Of a DNA stretch of 64,000 nucleotides, positions 26,111 to 34,557 are shown one piece after another (the stretch's first letter is position 1; each line of letters opens with the position of its first letter). Origin of the DNA: an uncultured Eubacteriales bacterium (GTDB lineage Bacteria > Bacillota > Clostridia > Oscillospirales > Acutalibacteraceae). The translations under genes were made by a program, and so were the position numbers. The notes beneath the pieces were generated by a model. The model did no database searches and had not been told where the DNA came from. It worked only from the letters and a program-made list of their open reading frames with translations. The stretch spans positions 165,274-229,273 of the forward strand of contig CAKSPZ010000003.1 in the NCBI GenBank assembly GCA_934486635.1, written 5' to 3'.

Positions 26111-27618
26111 ATTAAACTTTGTCCTGTCATTTCCTTTGGCTTCTCTAAATCTAAAATTTTAAGTATCGTAGGCGCTATATCAGCTAATTTTCCAGTAGGT
26201 TGCAATGTACAATCATATCCCACTATACAAAATGGAACTAAATTTGTTGTATGTGCAGTAAAAGGATTTCCGTTTTCATCAAACATTATATCTGCATTTC
26301 CATGATCTGCTGTTATTATAGCACAACCACCAACCTCTATAATATCATTTATAATGTCATACACACAATTATCTACAACTTTTACTGCTTTTTCAGTTGG
26401 TTCAAACTTTCCACTATGGCCTACCATATCACAATTTGCAAAATTAAGCACAATAACATTGTAACTTTTATTCTTTATTTTTTCCTTTACTGTATCTTTT
26501 ATTTCAATAGCACTCATCTGTGGTTTTAAATCATAAGTTGAAACTTTTGGAGAAGGAATTAAAATCCTATCCTCTCCTTTAAAAACCTTTTCTTCTCCTC
26601 CATTAAAGAAAAAAGTAACATGTGCATATTTTTCTGTTTCAGCTATCCTTAATTGAGTTAAACCCTCTTTAGAAATATATTCCCCTAAAGTGTTGTTAAT
26701 AGTTTCTGGTTTAAAAGCTACATTTACGTTTTTAAAAGACTCATCATACTGAGTCATACATACAAAGTTTAAATTCAAGTAGATTGGTTTTCTTTTAAAT
26801 TTATCAAAATTTTTTTCAGTCAAGGCTCTAGTAATTTGACGCGCTCTATCGGGTCTAAAATTAAAAAACACTACCGAGTCTTCTTGATTTATTAGCCCTG
26901 ATTCATCACAAATAATCGGTTCCACAAACTCATCTGTTTGACCCATGTTATATGCATTTTCTATAGATATAACAGGATTATTTTCATGTATGCCTACACC
27001 ATTTACCATCGCATCATAAGCCTTTTCTATTCTATCCCACCTATTATCTCTATCCATTGCATAGTATCTGCCAATTATAGTTGCTATTTTGCCTATTCCT
27101 AATTTATCACACTTTAACTCACATTCTTTTATAAAATCTTTTCCTGATTTTGGAGGTACATCTCTTCCATCTAAAAATGCATGTATAAATACTTTTTTTA
27201 GTCCATACCTTTTGGCCATTTCGAGCATTGCAAATAAATGATTTTGATGACTATGAACTCCTCCATTAGATAATAAACCAATTAAATGAAGAGACTTGTT
27301 TTTTTCTTTAGCAGATAAAATTGCTTTTATTAACTCTGTATTTTTAAAAAAGGTTTCATCATTTATACTTTTTGTGATTCTTGTTAATTCTTGATATACT
27401 ATCCTACCTGCACCTATATTCGTATGCCCTACTTCACTATTACCCATTTGTCCTTTTGGCAATCCAACATATTCTCCGGATGCTTGTATAAATGTCGTTG
27501 GATATCTTTTAAAAATATTTATTAAATGCGGTATCGTTTCTTTATTTATTGCACTTTTTTCTTCATCTTTAGCTATTCCAAAACCATCCATTATAATTAG
27601 TATCAATGGACCCTTCAT
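26089..27618 (-). CDS. gpmI: 2,3-bisphosphoglycerate-independent phosphoglycerate mutase
   Basis: Glycolytic manganese enzyme converting 3- to 2-phosphoglycerate. 509 residues of the alkaline-phosphatase superfamily: LIIMDGFG with the first metal Asp, GNSEVGHTNIGAGR with the catalytic Ser, AFLDGRDVPP, IGRYYAMDRDNRWDR, NFRPDRARQ, NFANCDMVGHSG and ITADHGNAD. It starts 17 bases after tpiA and ends the trmL-pgk-tpiA-gpmI row. Its final codons form part of the terminator stem. Confidence 0.98.
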   Translation of the reverse strand: MKGPLILIIMDGFGIAKDEEKSAINKETIPHLINIFKRYPTTFIQASGEYVGLPKGQMGNSEVGHTNIGAGRIVYQELTRITKSINDETFFKNTELIKAILSAKEKNKSLHLIGLLSNGGVHSHQNHLFAMLEMAKRYGLKKVFIHAFLDGRDVPPKSGKDFIKECELKCDKLGIGKIATIIGRYYAMDRDNRWDRIEKAYDAMVNGVGIHENNPVISIENAYNMGQTDEFVEPIICDESGLINQEDSVVFFNFRPDRARQITRALTEKNFDKFKRKPIYLNLNFVCMTQYDESFKNVNVAFKPETINNTLGEYISKEGLTQLRIAETEKYAHVTFFFNGGEEKVFKGEDRILIPSPKVSTYDLKPQMSAIEIKDTVKEKIKNKSYNVIVLNFANCDMVGHSGKFEPTEKAVKVVDNCVYDIINDIIEVGGCAIITADHGNADIMFDENGNPFTAHTTNLVPFCIVGYDCTLQPTGKLADIAPTILKILDLEKPKEMTGQSLIKEVSEI

Positions 27619-27635
27619 ATAAACAAAATCCTTTC

Positions 27636-28412
27636 TTATAATTTTATTTTTGAAGCTATATTTATAATTTTTAAAAAATCTTCAGCTATTAAAGATGCTC
27701 CTCCAATTAGCCCCCCATCTATATTGGGCATATTTAACAACCCTTGTGCATTTTGAGGATTCATCGAACCCCCATATAAAATAAATATTTTTTCTGATAA
27801 TAATACATTATAAACTTCTTTAATAGTTTCTCTTATTGTTTTACAAACATACTCTGCTTCTTCATTTGTTGCCGTTTTTCCAGTCCCAATGGCCCATACC
27901 GGTTCATATGCAATTATAACATTTAGCAAATCTTCTTTATTTACTCCATAAAGTGCCTGTTTTATTTGTAATGAAATTTTTTCTTTTGTTATCCCTTTTT
28001 CTTTTTCTTCTAATGTTTCACCAACACAAAGTATAACTTTTAATCCCGATTTTATAGCAGAATTAATTTTTTTATTTATCAATTCATCCGTTTCTCCAAA
28101 ATAATTGCGCCTCTCACTATGCCCTAATATAACATAATCTGTGTTAGTACTTTTTAACATACTAGGAGATACCTCTCCAGTATATGCTCCACAGCTTTCA
28201 AAATGACAATTCTGTGCACCAACTTTTATATTTGTGTCTTTTGTTAACTTTACAGCTTCATTAATATCAACAAACGGAACACAAACTATTACTTTACATT
28301 GATTTGTCCCTAATCCAGAAACTATTTCTTTTATTAATTGTTTCGATTCAATTGGGTCCTTGTTCATTTTCCAATTTCCTGCTATTATTAGATTTTTTTT
28401 ATTGTTTTTCAA
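27636..28412 (-). CDS. tpiA: Triose-phosphate isomerase
   Basis: Interconverts dihydroxyacetone phosphate and glyceraldehyde-3-phosphate. 258 residues: GNWKMN with the substrate Lys, the catalytic His in GHSERR, the catalytic Glu in AYEPVWAIGTGKTA with loop 6 following, and YGGSMNPQNA. The start is TTG at 28412, eight bases after GGAGG. The 150-base gap to pgk holds the cloverleaf-like element. Confidence 0.97.
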   Translation of the reverse strand: MKNNKKNLIIAGNWKMNKDPIESKQLIKEIVSGLGTNQCKVIVCVPFVDINEAVKLTKDTNIKVGAQNCHFESCGAYTGEVSPSMLKSTNTDYVILGHSERRNYFGETDELINKKINSAIKSGLKVILCVGETLEEKEKGITKEKISLQIKQALYGVNKEDLLNVIIAYEPVWAIGTGKTATNEEAEYVCKTIRETIKEVYNVLLSEKIFILYGGSMNPQNAQGLLNMPNIDGGLIGGASLIAEDFLKIINIASKIKL

Positions 28413-28451
28413 AATTAATTCCTCCTAAATATGTTTTCGGAAAAATTATAC

Positions 28452-28543
28452 GGCACCGTGGCTCAATACAATTGAGCACATCCATGATAATAATCATGGA
28501 TGTCAGATATATTTTTTAGTAAAAATATATCTGACACGGTGCC
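28452..28543. repeat. Fully paired four-stem (cloverleaf-like) element between pgk and tpiA
   Basis: Ninety-two bases in which nearly every base pairs. A 9-bp closing stem GGCACCGTG / CACGGTGCC (28452-28460, 28535-28543) encloses three perfect hairpins laid end to end: GCTCAAT / ATTGAGC (28461-28477, 3-base loop); an 11-bp stem ACATCCATGAT / ATCATGGATGT (28478-28503, loop AATA); and a 13-bp stem CAGATATATTTTT / AAAAATATATCTG (28504-28533, loop TAGT). One unpaired base (28534) precedes the closing strand. All stems are true Watson-Crick palindromes, so DNA or RNA of either strand could fold. Function unknown. Possibilities are a small non-autonomous palindromic element of the REP kind, or an mRNA structure that tunes pgk against tpiA-gpmI. 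Confidence 0.9.
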
Positions 28544-28562
28544 ATAACCTTTGAGCAAAAAA

Positions 28563-29756
28563 CTATTTATTATCTAAGGCAGCAATTCCCGGTAAAATTT
28601 TTCCTTCAAGAAACTCTAATGATGCCCCTCCACCTGTAGAAATATGAGTCATTTTATCTGCAAATCCTAACATTTCAACTGCTGCAGCTGAATCACCACC
28701 ACCTACGATTGATATTGCACCACTATCTGCAACAGCCTTAGCTACCGACAAAGTCCCATGCCTAAAATTATCCCATTCAAACACTCCAACTGGACCATTC
28801 CAAATTATTGTTTTCGCATTTTTAATTGCATCAGCAAAAAGTTTTTGAGTATTAGGTCCTATATCAAGCCCCATATAACCTTCTGGAATACTATCTGAGC
28901 TTACAACTTTCATTTCTGTATCAAATCTAAATTCTTTTCCAACCACATTGTCAATAGGCATAATAAACTTCACATTTAAATCCCTTGCTTTTGCCATAAT
29001 TTCTTTAGCTAAAACTACTGCATTTTGTTCATATAAAGACGTTCCAACAGAATATCCCAATGCATTCATAAAAGTATATGACATACCGCCGCCAACAATT
29101 AATACATCTACTTTATTTAACAAATTATCTATTACACCTATTTTATCAGACACCTTAGCTCCTCCAAGTATAGCAACAAACGGTCTTTTAGGATTCTCTA
29201 AAGCTTTACCCATAATTTCAATTTCTTTTTTTATAAGATAACCACAAACAGACGGCAAAAACTTTGCTACTCCACAAGTTGAAGCATGTGCTCTATGTGA
29301 TGTGCCAAATGCATCATTTACATAAATATCAGCCATTTCTGCTAATTTTTTTGAAAACTCTTCATCATTGCTTTCTTCACCTTTATAAAATCTAATATTT
29401 TCAAGTACTACAAGTTCTCCTTCTTTTAAATTTAATAAAAATTTAGGCTCCTCATTTTCTATATCATCAGTTACAAATTTTACATTCATATTCAAGGTTT
29501 TTGAAAGGTATTCTACAACCGGTTTCAAAGAATATTTTTCAACTTTTAATCCTTTAGGTCTTCCTAAATGTGAAACAATTATAACTTTTGCATTTTTATT
29601 TAATAAATATTTTATTGTCTTTAATGATTCATCAATGCGTTTTGTATCCATAATATTTCTATGTTCATCAAGCGGAACATTAAAGTCACATCTTAAAAGA
29701 ACTCTTTTACTCGAAACTTCTATATCCTCTATTGTTTTTTTTTCTAAATAATCCAT
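28563..29756 (-). CDS. pgk: Phosphoglycerate kinase
   Basis: Makes ATP from 1,3-bisphosphoglycerate. 397 residues: VLLRCDFNVPLDE near the start, SHLGRPKG, NDAFGTSHRAHAS, the hinge PFVAILGGAKVSDKI, and the nucleotide loop IVGGGDSAAAVE. ATG 29756 has AAAGG nine bases upstream; the earlier in-frame ATG abuts the SD. It follows trmL by 66 bases. The usual upstream partner, glyceraldehyde-3-phosphate dehydrogenase, is absent here. Confidence 0.98.
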   Translation of the reverse strand: MDYLEKKTIEDIEVSSKRVLLRCDFNVPLDEHRNIMDTKRIDESLKTIKYLLNKNAKVIIVSHLGRPKGLKVEKYSLKPVVEYLSKTLNMNVKFVTDDIENEEPKFLLNLKEGELVVLENIRFYKGEESNDEEFSKKLAEMADIYVNDAFGTSHRAHASTCGVAKFLPSVCGYLIKKEIEIMGKALENPKRPFVAILGGAKVSDKIGVIDNLLNKVDVLIVGGGMSYTFMNALGYSVGTSLYEQNAVVLAKEIMAKARDLNVKFIMPIDNVVGKEFRFDTEMKVVSSDSIPEGYMGLDIGPNTQKLFADAIKNAKTIIWNGPVGVFEWDNFRHGTLSVAKAVADSGAISIVGGGDSAAAVEMLGFADKMTHISTGGGASLEFLEGKILPGIAALDNK

Positions 29757-29822
29757 ATGGGTCATCCTTTCGAATAGAGATTAATTTAATCAAGTTAATT
29801 GTACAACATAAACATAATTTAT

Positions 29823-30317
29823 TCAATCATCATAATTTCTTAACTTTCCTTTACATAAAAGTTCTGGATAATCCCATTGACGCAATACCTCATATACTCC
29901 TATTGCAACAGAATTAGATAAATTTAGACTTCTTGCTTTATCAATCATCGGTATCCTAACAGTCTTATCCATATTATTGTGTAACAATTCTTCATCTAGC
30001 CCTGCAGTTTCTTTTCCAAAAACTAAATAACTTCCATTAGGATAATTTACATCTGTATGTTTATTTTTAGCTTTTGTGGAAAAATAAAAAAATGGTCCAT
30101 GATTTTTTGAAAAAAATTCATCTATATTTTCATAAACAGTGACATCCAATAAATTCCAATAATCAAGTCCTGCTCTTTTTAATTGTTTATCATCTATTGA
30201 AAACCCCATTGGCTTTACCAAATGTAATTTTGCACCTGTAGCTGCACAAGTTCTCGCTATATTTCCTGTATTTTGTGGTATTTGTGGTTCTACCATAACT
30301 ATATTTATTTCTTTCAT
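29823..30317 (-). CDS. trmL: tRNA (cytidine/uridine-34-2'-O)-methyltransferase TrmL
   Basis: SPOUT methyltransferase that modifies the wobble ribose of certain leucine tRNAs. 164 residues with motifs PQNTGNIARTCAATGA, LVFGKETAGLDEE, and IPMIDKARSLNLSNSVAIGVYE. The family is compact and lacks an extra N-terminal domain, which separates it from the TrmH-like gene at 11.8-12.6 kb. ATG 30317 has AGGGGTG six bases before it; the in-frame GTG at 30326 overlaps that SD. It heads the glycolytic row. Confidence 0.93.
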   Translation of the reverse strand: MKEINIVMVEPQIPQNTGNIARTCAATGAKLHLVKPMGFSIDDKQLKRAGLDYWNLLDVTVYENIDEFFSKNHGPFFYFSTKAKNKHTDVNYPNGSYLVFGKETAGLDEELLHNNMDKTVRIPMIDKARSLNLSNSVAIGVYEVLRQWDYPELLCKGKLRNYDD

Positions 30318-30336
30318 AATATTCACCCCTTTAATT

Positions 30337-30364
30337 ATTATATTATTTTAGAAAATAATTACAA
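30337..30364 (-). promoter_or_regulatory. Sigma-A-type promoter of trmL-pgk-tpiA-gpmI
   Basis: Minus strand -35 TTGTAA (30359-30364), 16-base spacer, -10 TATAAT (30337-30342), about 20 bases before the trmL start. Confidence 0.68.
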
Positions 30365-30473
30365 TAACTATATCAAAGAAAGGAAGTTATATTTACAATA
30401 ACCTTCTGATTTGTTTAAGAAAAATTCGGATAAAATATTATTAAGAATTAAATTATTGACGGAGGTAATAATT

Positions 30474-30650
30474 ATGAATAACAAAGGTTGTTTTTTAAAA
30501 AATTTTTTATGTGGTATATTTTTAGGCATAACTACAGGATGGTTCTTACTTTGTTGTATGCAACATCCTAAAAAAATGAAAAGAAAAGCAATTAAATGTA
30601 CAAATGCCGTAGAAGATTTAGTAGATAATTTTCATTATATATTTAAATAA
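30474..30650 (+). CDS. Small single-span membrane protein, unknown
   Basis: 58 residues starting MNNKGCFLKN, with one hydrophobic segment (FLCGIFLGITTGWFLLCC, about residues 11-28) and then a basic stretch (HPKKMKRKAIK). The gene is supported by a strong GGAGG SD seven bases before ATG 30474 and by a terminator eight bases after the stop. The open frame extends upstream to 30411, but that part has no SD. The shape recalls short YtxH-like proteins, though similarity is too weak to assign. Two cysteine pairs flank the membrane segment. Confidence 0.75.
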   Translation: MNNKGCFLKNFLCGIFLGITTGWFLLCCMQHPKKMKRKAIKCTNAVEDLVDNFHYIFK

Positions 30651-30657
30651 TTCCTGC

Positions 30658-30696
30658 AAGTATACTGAGCTTTATCAGCTCAGTATACTTTTGTAT
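30658..30696 (+). terminator. Terminator after the small membrane protein gene
   Basis: Perfect 14-bp stem AAGTATACTGAGCT (30658-30671) with its complement (30677-30690), loop TTATC, followed by TTGTAT. The T run is short but includes the stem's final TT. Confidence 0.82.
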
Positions 30697-30794
30697 AAAA
30701 TATTTTGTAAAATTTTATTAATTTATATATTAAAATATGTTAGAATATAAATGTTGATAAATTAATATAAAGTATTACATATAAGGGTGATATT

Positions 30795-32405
30795 ATGACT
30801 AAAAAATTTTTACTAATTCTTTTTTGCGTTATTTTTATTATAAATCTTACCGGATGTCAAAAAAAAAGTGATTTACCTGAAAATCAAATAATAAAATATA
30901 ATATTGATAATGAACCTCGTACGCTAGATCCTCAAATTTGTAATGATTCTTCTTCAAATATAATAATTATGAATATATTTGAAGGTCTAACAAGACTTGA
31001 TTCAAATGAAAATATAACTGCCGGTGTTGCTCTTTCCTGGGAAATATCTCCTGATAATTTAAGATATACCTTTCATCTAAGGACAGATTCATTTTGGTCC
31101 GATAAAGAAAAAACTCCTTTAACAGCACATGATTTTGTTTTTGGATTACAACGAGCTCTTGATAAATATACTAACTCACCTAAAGCTTACACTCTTTATT
31201 GCATAAAAAATGCTCGTAATATAAACATTAACGGTGCCCCTTCAACAACATTAGGTGTAACTGCTTTAGACAATTATACTTTATCTATTGAACTTGATTA
31301 TCCTGTTGATAATTTTTTATATTTAATGACTACACCTCCTGCTATGCCATGCAATAAAGACTTTTTTGAAAAATCTAATGGACAATATGGGCTTGAATCA
31401 TCAACTATCTTGAGTAATGGTGCTTTTAAAATAAAATTGCGTTATGGTTGGGATCACTATAATACATTAAACATTGTTAAAAATGAAAATTACACTGGCA
31501 ACAATCAACCTGTTCCAGCTGGGGTTTCCTTTACTATCGGTAAAGATATTACTGATACGGTTAACTTAATAAAAAATTCTTCAATTGATGCTGCATTTTT
31601 ACCAACAGAACAAATAAGTAAAGCTGAAAAAGAAAAGTTGCCTTTACTTTCATTTAAAGATACTTTATGGGGACTTACATTTAATAATAAAAGTGGAATC
31701 TTTTCAAATCTTAATATACGTTTAGGTTTTTTAAAATCTTTAAACCGTGAATATATTCTGTCTTCTATCCCCGAAAACTGTGAAATTTCAAATGATATTG
31801 TACTAGATGGATTAAATGCTAATGGAGATAACTTCCGAAGTATTGCCGGAAATAACTTATGTATAAAGGAAGATTCTAATGCAAAAAATGTTTTAAATTT
31901 AGGAATAGATCAACTAAAATTAAGGGACTTACCATCAATCAGTATATTGTGTATTGATACTCCTATCGTCAAAAAAATTGTAAGCAATATTATAGAAAAC
32001 TTAAATAGTAAATTGGGTTATTATTTTAATATGGAACCAGTTTCAGAAAGTACCTTGCTTTCACGTGTATACTCTGCAAACTATCAAATAGCATTTGCAC
32101 CTATATGTGCTGACAGCAACTCTGCTTTTGAATTTTTAAATAAATTTAAATCAGATAGTAAGAAGAATATTGCTAATCTAAATAATTCGGAATATGACAA
32201 ATTACTTAACTCTTTTACTCTCACTACAGATAAAAATTCCATTAAATATTTAATTTCAGCTGAAAAAATTCTTAATGATAATGCCATATTTTATCCTATG
32301 TATGTCCAAAACCGTTATTTTGCAACCTCAAATAAACTCTCAAAGTTAATTGTCCATAATTACAATCAAGGAATAGACTTTTTCTTTGCAACAAAAACTA
32401 AATAA
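30795..32405 (+). CDS. Peptide-binding lipoprotein of the OppA family, without transporter neighbours
   Basis: Extracellular solute-binding protein (SBP_bac_5) of 536 residues. A lipoprotein signal (KFLLILFCVIFIINLTGC, lipobox LTGC) is followed by the family opening YNIDNEPRTLDPQICND, then SSNIIIMNIFEGLTRLD, GVALSWEISPDNLRYTFHLR and FWSDKEKTPLTAHDFVFGLQRALD, typical of oligopeptide binders. The last third is divergent. No permease or ATPase gene is adjacent, so it either serves a system encoded elsewhere or has a sensory or chaperone role. SD AAGGGTG is good. A weak promoter candidate (TTAATT-17-TAGAAT) lies just upstream. Confidence 0.88.
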   Translation: MTKKFLLILFCVIFIINLTGCQKKSDLPENQIIKYNIDNEPRTLDPQICNDSSSNIIIMNIFEGLTRLDSNENITAGVALSWEISPDNLRYTFHLRTDSFWSDKEKTPLTAHDFVFGLQRALDKYTNSPKAYTLYCIKNARNININGAPSTTLGVTALDNYTLSIELDYPVDNFLYLMTTPPAMPCNKDFFEKSNGQYGLESSTILSNGAFKIKLRYGWDHYNTLNIVKNENYTGNNQPVPAGVSFTIGKDITDTVNLIKNSSIDAAFLPTEQISKAEKEKLPLLSFKDTLWGLTFNNKSGIFSNLNIRLGFLKSLNREYILSSIPENCEISNDIVLDGLNANGDNFRSIAGNNLCIKEDSNAKNVLNLGIDQLKLRDLPSISILCIDTPIVKKIVSNIIENLNSKLGYYFNMEPVSESTLLSRVYSANYQIAFAPICADSNSAFEFLNKFKSDSKKNIANLNNSEYDKLLNSFTLTTDKNSIKYLISAEKILNDNAIFYPMYVQNRYFATSNKLSKLIVHNYNQGIDFFFATKTK

Positions 32406-32495
32406 ATATATTTCTTAGCTTAATTGACAAATCTAAATTTCATATATATAATAGTTAAGTTATATCAAAGTATTTTTACTTGGGAGGTTTATCTA

Positions 32496-33899
32496 TTGTT
32501 TGATTATGACATTATAATTATTGGTGCAGGTCCTGCTGGTATTTTTACTGCACTTGAACTTAATAAACTCGACAGCAATAAAAAAATTCTCATGGTAGAT
32601 TCGGGAAGTACCATTGATAAACGCTGTTGTCCTGCAAGAACTACCGGAAAATGTGTAAACTGTAACCCTTGCAACATCATGAATGGTTGGGCAGGAGCCG
32701 GAGCTTTTTCTGATGGTAAACTTTCTCTTTGTGAAGAGGTTGGCGGAAATATTACAGATTATGTTTCTGTTGAAGAAACAAGAAATTTAATAAAATATGC
32801 TGACGATATTTATATGAGCTTTGGAGCTCCAGATAAAGTATTTGGTAAAAATAATAAGTTTGCAGATGAACTCTCATATAAAGCTCATAAAGAAAATATA
32901 AAATTGATACCTTGCCCGGTTAGACATATGGGTACTGAATATTCCTTCGAAGTTCTTAGAAATATGTATAATAAGTTAAATTCTTCACCTAATTTTAAAT
33001 TTCTAGAGAAAACTACTGCTAAATCATTATTTATCGAAAATAATAAAGTTAAAGGTGTGTACATAAAAAATAATAAGGGAGAAGAATCTCTCGTTACGGC
33101 TCCTTTCGTAGTAGCTGCTCCTGGTAGAGGTGGTTCTGATTGGCTAACATCAATTGCTGATGAAAATGGAATTAAAACCACCAATAATGAGGTAGATATC
33201 GGAGTTCGAGTTGAGGTTCCTAATGCTGTAATGGATCACCTTACTAAAAATCTATATGAAGCTAAACTTGTATATTACTCTGATACTTTTGAAAATAAAG
33301 TTCGTACTTTTTGTATGAATCCAGGTGGACTTGTAAGTGAAGAACATTATGACGGAAACATTGCCGTTGTAAATGGGCATAGTTATGCAGAAGAAAATAG
33401 TCACACAAATAATACTAATTTTGCTATGCTTGTTTCCACTAAATTTACTTCTCCTTTTAAACAACCTTATAAATATGGACGTTATATTGCTCAACTTGGA
33501 AATATGTTGACAGGTGGTGGCATTATGGTGCAAAGACTCGGAGACTTATTAAAAGGACGTCGTACAGATGAAACAAGACTTAAGAAATCTACAACTATAC
33601 CTACTTTAAAAACTGCTGTACCAGGAGACCTTTCTTTCGTTCTTCCTCATAGGCATTTAACTAGTATCGTTGAAGCTTTGCGTGCTTTTGATAAATTAGC
33701 TCCTGGTCTTTATTCAAAAAATACCTTACTTTACGGTGTTGAAGTTAAGTTCTATTCCTCAAAATTAGAAGTAAACAATAATTTTGAAACAACCATTGAA
33801 AATTTCTATGCAATAGGTGATGGAGCTGGTATTACTAGAGGTCTTATGCAGGCTTCTCTTACTGGAATCGTTGTCGCTAGAAATATAATATCTAAATAA
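32496..33899 (+). CDS. FAD-dependent dehydrogenase of the COG2509 type
   Basis: 467-residue flavoprotein with an N-terminal FAD motif IIIGAGPAGIFTALEL. A cysteine-rich stretch CCPARTTGKCVNCNPC (four cysteines in about 12 residues after a CC) leads into GWAGAGAFSDGKLSL. AAPGRGGSDWL is central, and the C-terminal FAD contact is FYAIGDGAGITRGLMQASLTG. This matches the uncharacterised 'FAD-dependent dehydrogenase' family; the substrate is unknown. The start is TTG 32496, eight bases after GGGAGG. The open frame extends 24 codons upstream without an SD. A strong terminator follows. Confidence 0.87.
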   Translation: MFDYDIIIIGAGPAGIFTALELNKLDSNKKILMVDSGSTIDKRCCPARTTGKCVNCNPCNIMNGWAGAGAFSDGKLSLCEEVGGNITDYVSVEETRNLIKYADDIYMSFGAPDKVFGKNNKFADELSYKAHKENIKLIPCPVRHMGTEYSFEVLRNMYNKLNSSPNFKFLEKTTAKSLFIENNKVKGVYIKNNKGEESLVTAPFVVAAPGRGGSDWLTSIADENGIKTTNNEVDIGVRVEVPNAVMDHLTKNLYEAKLVYYSDTFENKVRTFCMNPGGLVSEEHYDGNIAVVNGHSYAEENSHTNNTNFAMLVSTKFTSPFKQPYKYGRYIAQLGNMLTGGGIMVQRLGDLLKGRRTDETRLKKSTTIPTLKTAVPGDLSFVLPHRHLTSIVEALRAFDKLAPGLYSKNTLLYGVEVKFYSSKLEVNNNFETTIENFYAIGDGAGITRGLMQASLTGIVVARNIISK

Positions 33900-33904
33900 A
33901 TAAT

Positions 33905-33940
33905 AAAATAGCCACCGGCGTAGCCGGTGGCTATTTTTAT
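33905..33940. terminator. Bidirectional terminator between the flavoprotein and engB
   Basis: Perfect 15-bp stem (33905-33919 with 33923-33937, core GCCACCGGC) with a GTA loop, flanked by A and T runs, between converging genes. Confidence 0.93.
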
Positions 33941-33953
33941 GTTAAGGATTTTA

Positions 33954-34535
33954 TTATTTATTAATTGAATTTTGTATTACTGATTTTAAATCTTCTACTC
34001 CCTCACCTTTTACAGAAGAAAAAACTACAAATCTTATATTATTATACGGAAAATCTTCTTTTAAACTTGCTAATCTTTTTTCTCTTTCTGTTTTATTTAA
34101 TTTATCACTTTTAGTTAATACTACTACATAATTAAACCCTTTTTCATTCAAAAAATGAATCATGTTTATATCATTGGCCGTCGGCTTATGACGCATATCA
34201 ACTATTTGTATAACTAAAGATATATCCCTATCACTATTAAAATATCCTTCCACCAAATCAGCCCAACGTTCTTTCTCTTTTCCAGAAACTTTTGCATAAC
34301 CATAACCTGGCAAATCAACAAGCTTAATATTATCTAAACTATAAAAATTAATCGTTCCTGTTTTTCCTGGCTTTGCACTTACTCTGGCTAAAGATTTTCT
34401 ATTAACTAATTTATTAATAAGTGATGATTTTCCTACGTTAGAACGTCCTGAAAAAACTACTTCTGGACATACTGATTTTTTTAATTGATTTTTCTTTCCA
34501 AAGGATGATTCAAAAGTAACATTATTAAAATTCAT
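33954..34535 (-). CDS. engB: Ribosome biogenesis GTPase EngB (YsxC/YihA)
   Basis: Assembly GTPase of the large ribosomal subunit. 193 residues: G1 GRSNVGKSSLINKL, the G2-region threonine in KPGKTGTINFY, G3 DLPGYG, G4 TKSDKL and G5 VFSSVKGEG. ATG 34535 has AGAGAGG 7 bases upstream; the longer frame adds 12 unconvincing residues that overlap the end of lon. lon-engB is the standard Firmicute order. Confidence 0.96.
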   Translation of the reverse strand: MNFNNVTFESSFGKKNQLKKSVCPEVVFSGRSNVGKSSLINKLVNRKSLARVSAKPGKTGTINFYSLDNIKLVDLPGYGYAKVSGKEKERWADLVEGYFNSDRDISLVIQIVDMRHKPTANDINMIHFLNEKGFNYVVVLTKSDKLNKTEREKRLASLKEDFPYNNIRFVVFSSVKGEGVEDLKSVIQNSINK

Positions 34536-34557
34536 ATAAACCTCTCTATTTGCTTTC

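Noticed and set aside
28452..28543. A tRNA gene or riboswitch
   Set aside because: The cloverleaf shape is superficial: there is no T-arm consensus, no anticodon-like 7-base loop and no CCA-type end, and stem lengths are wrong for a tRNA. No riboswitch core is recognisable.
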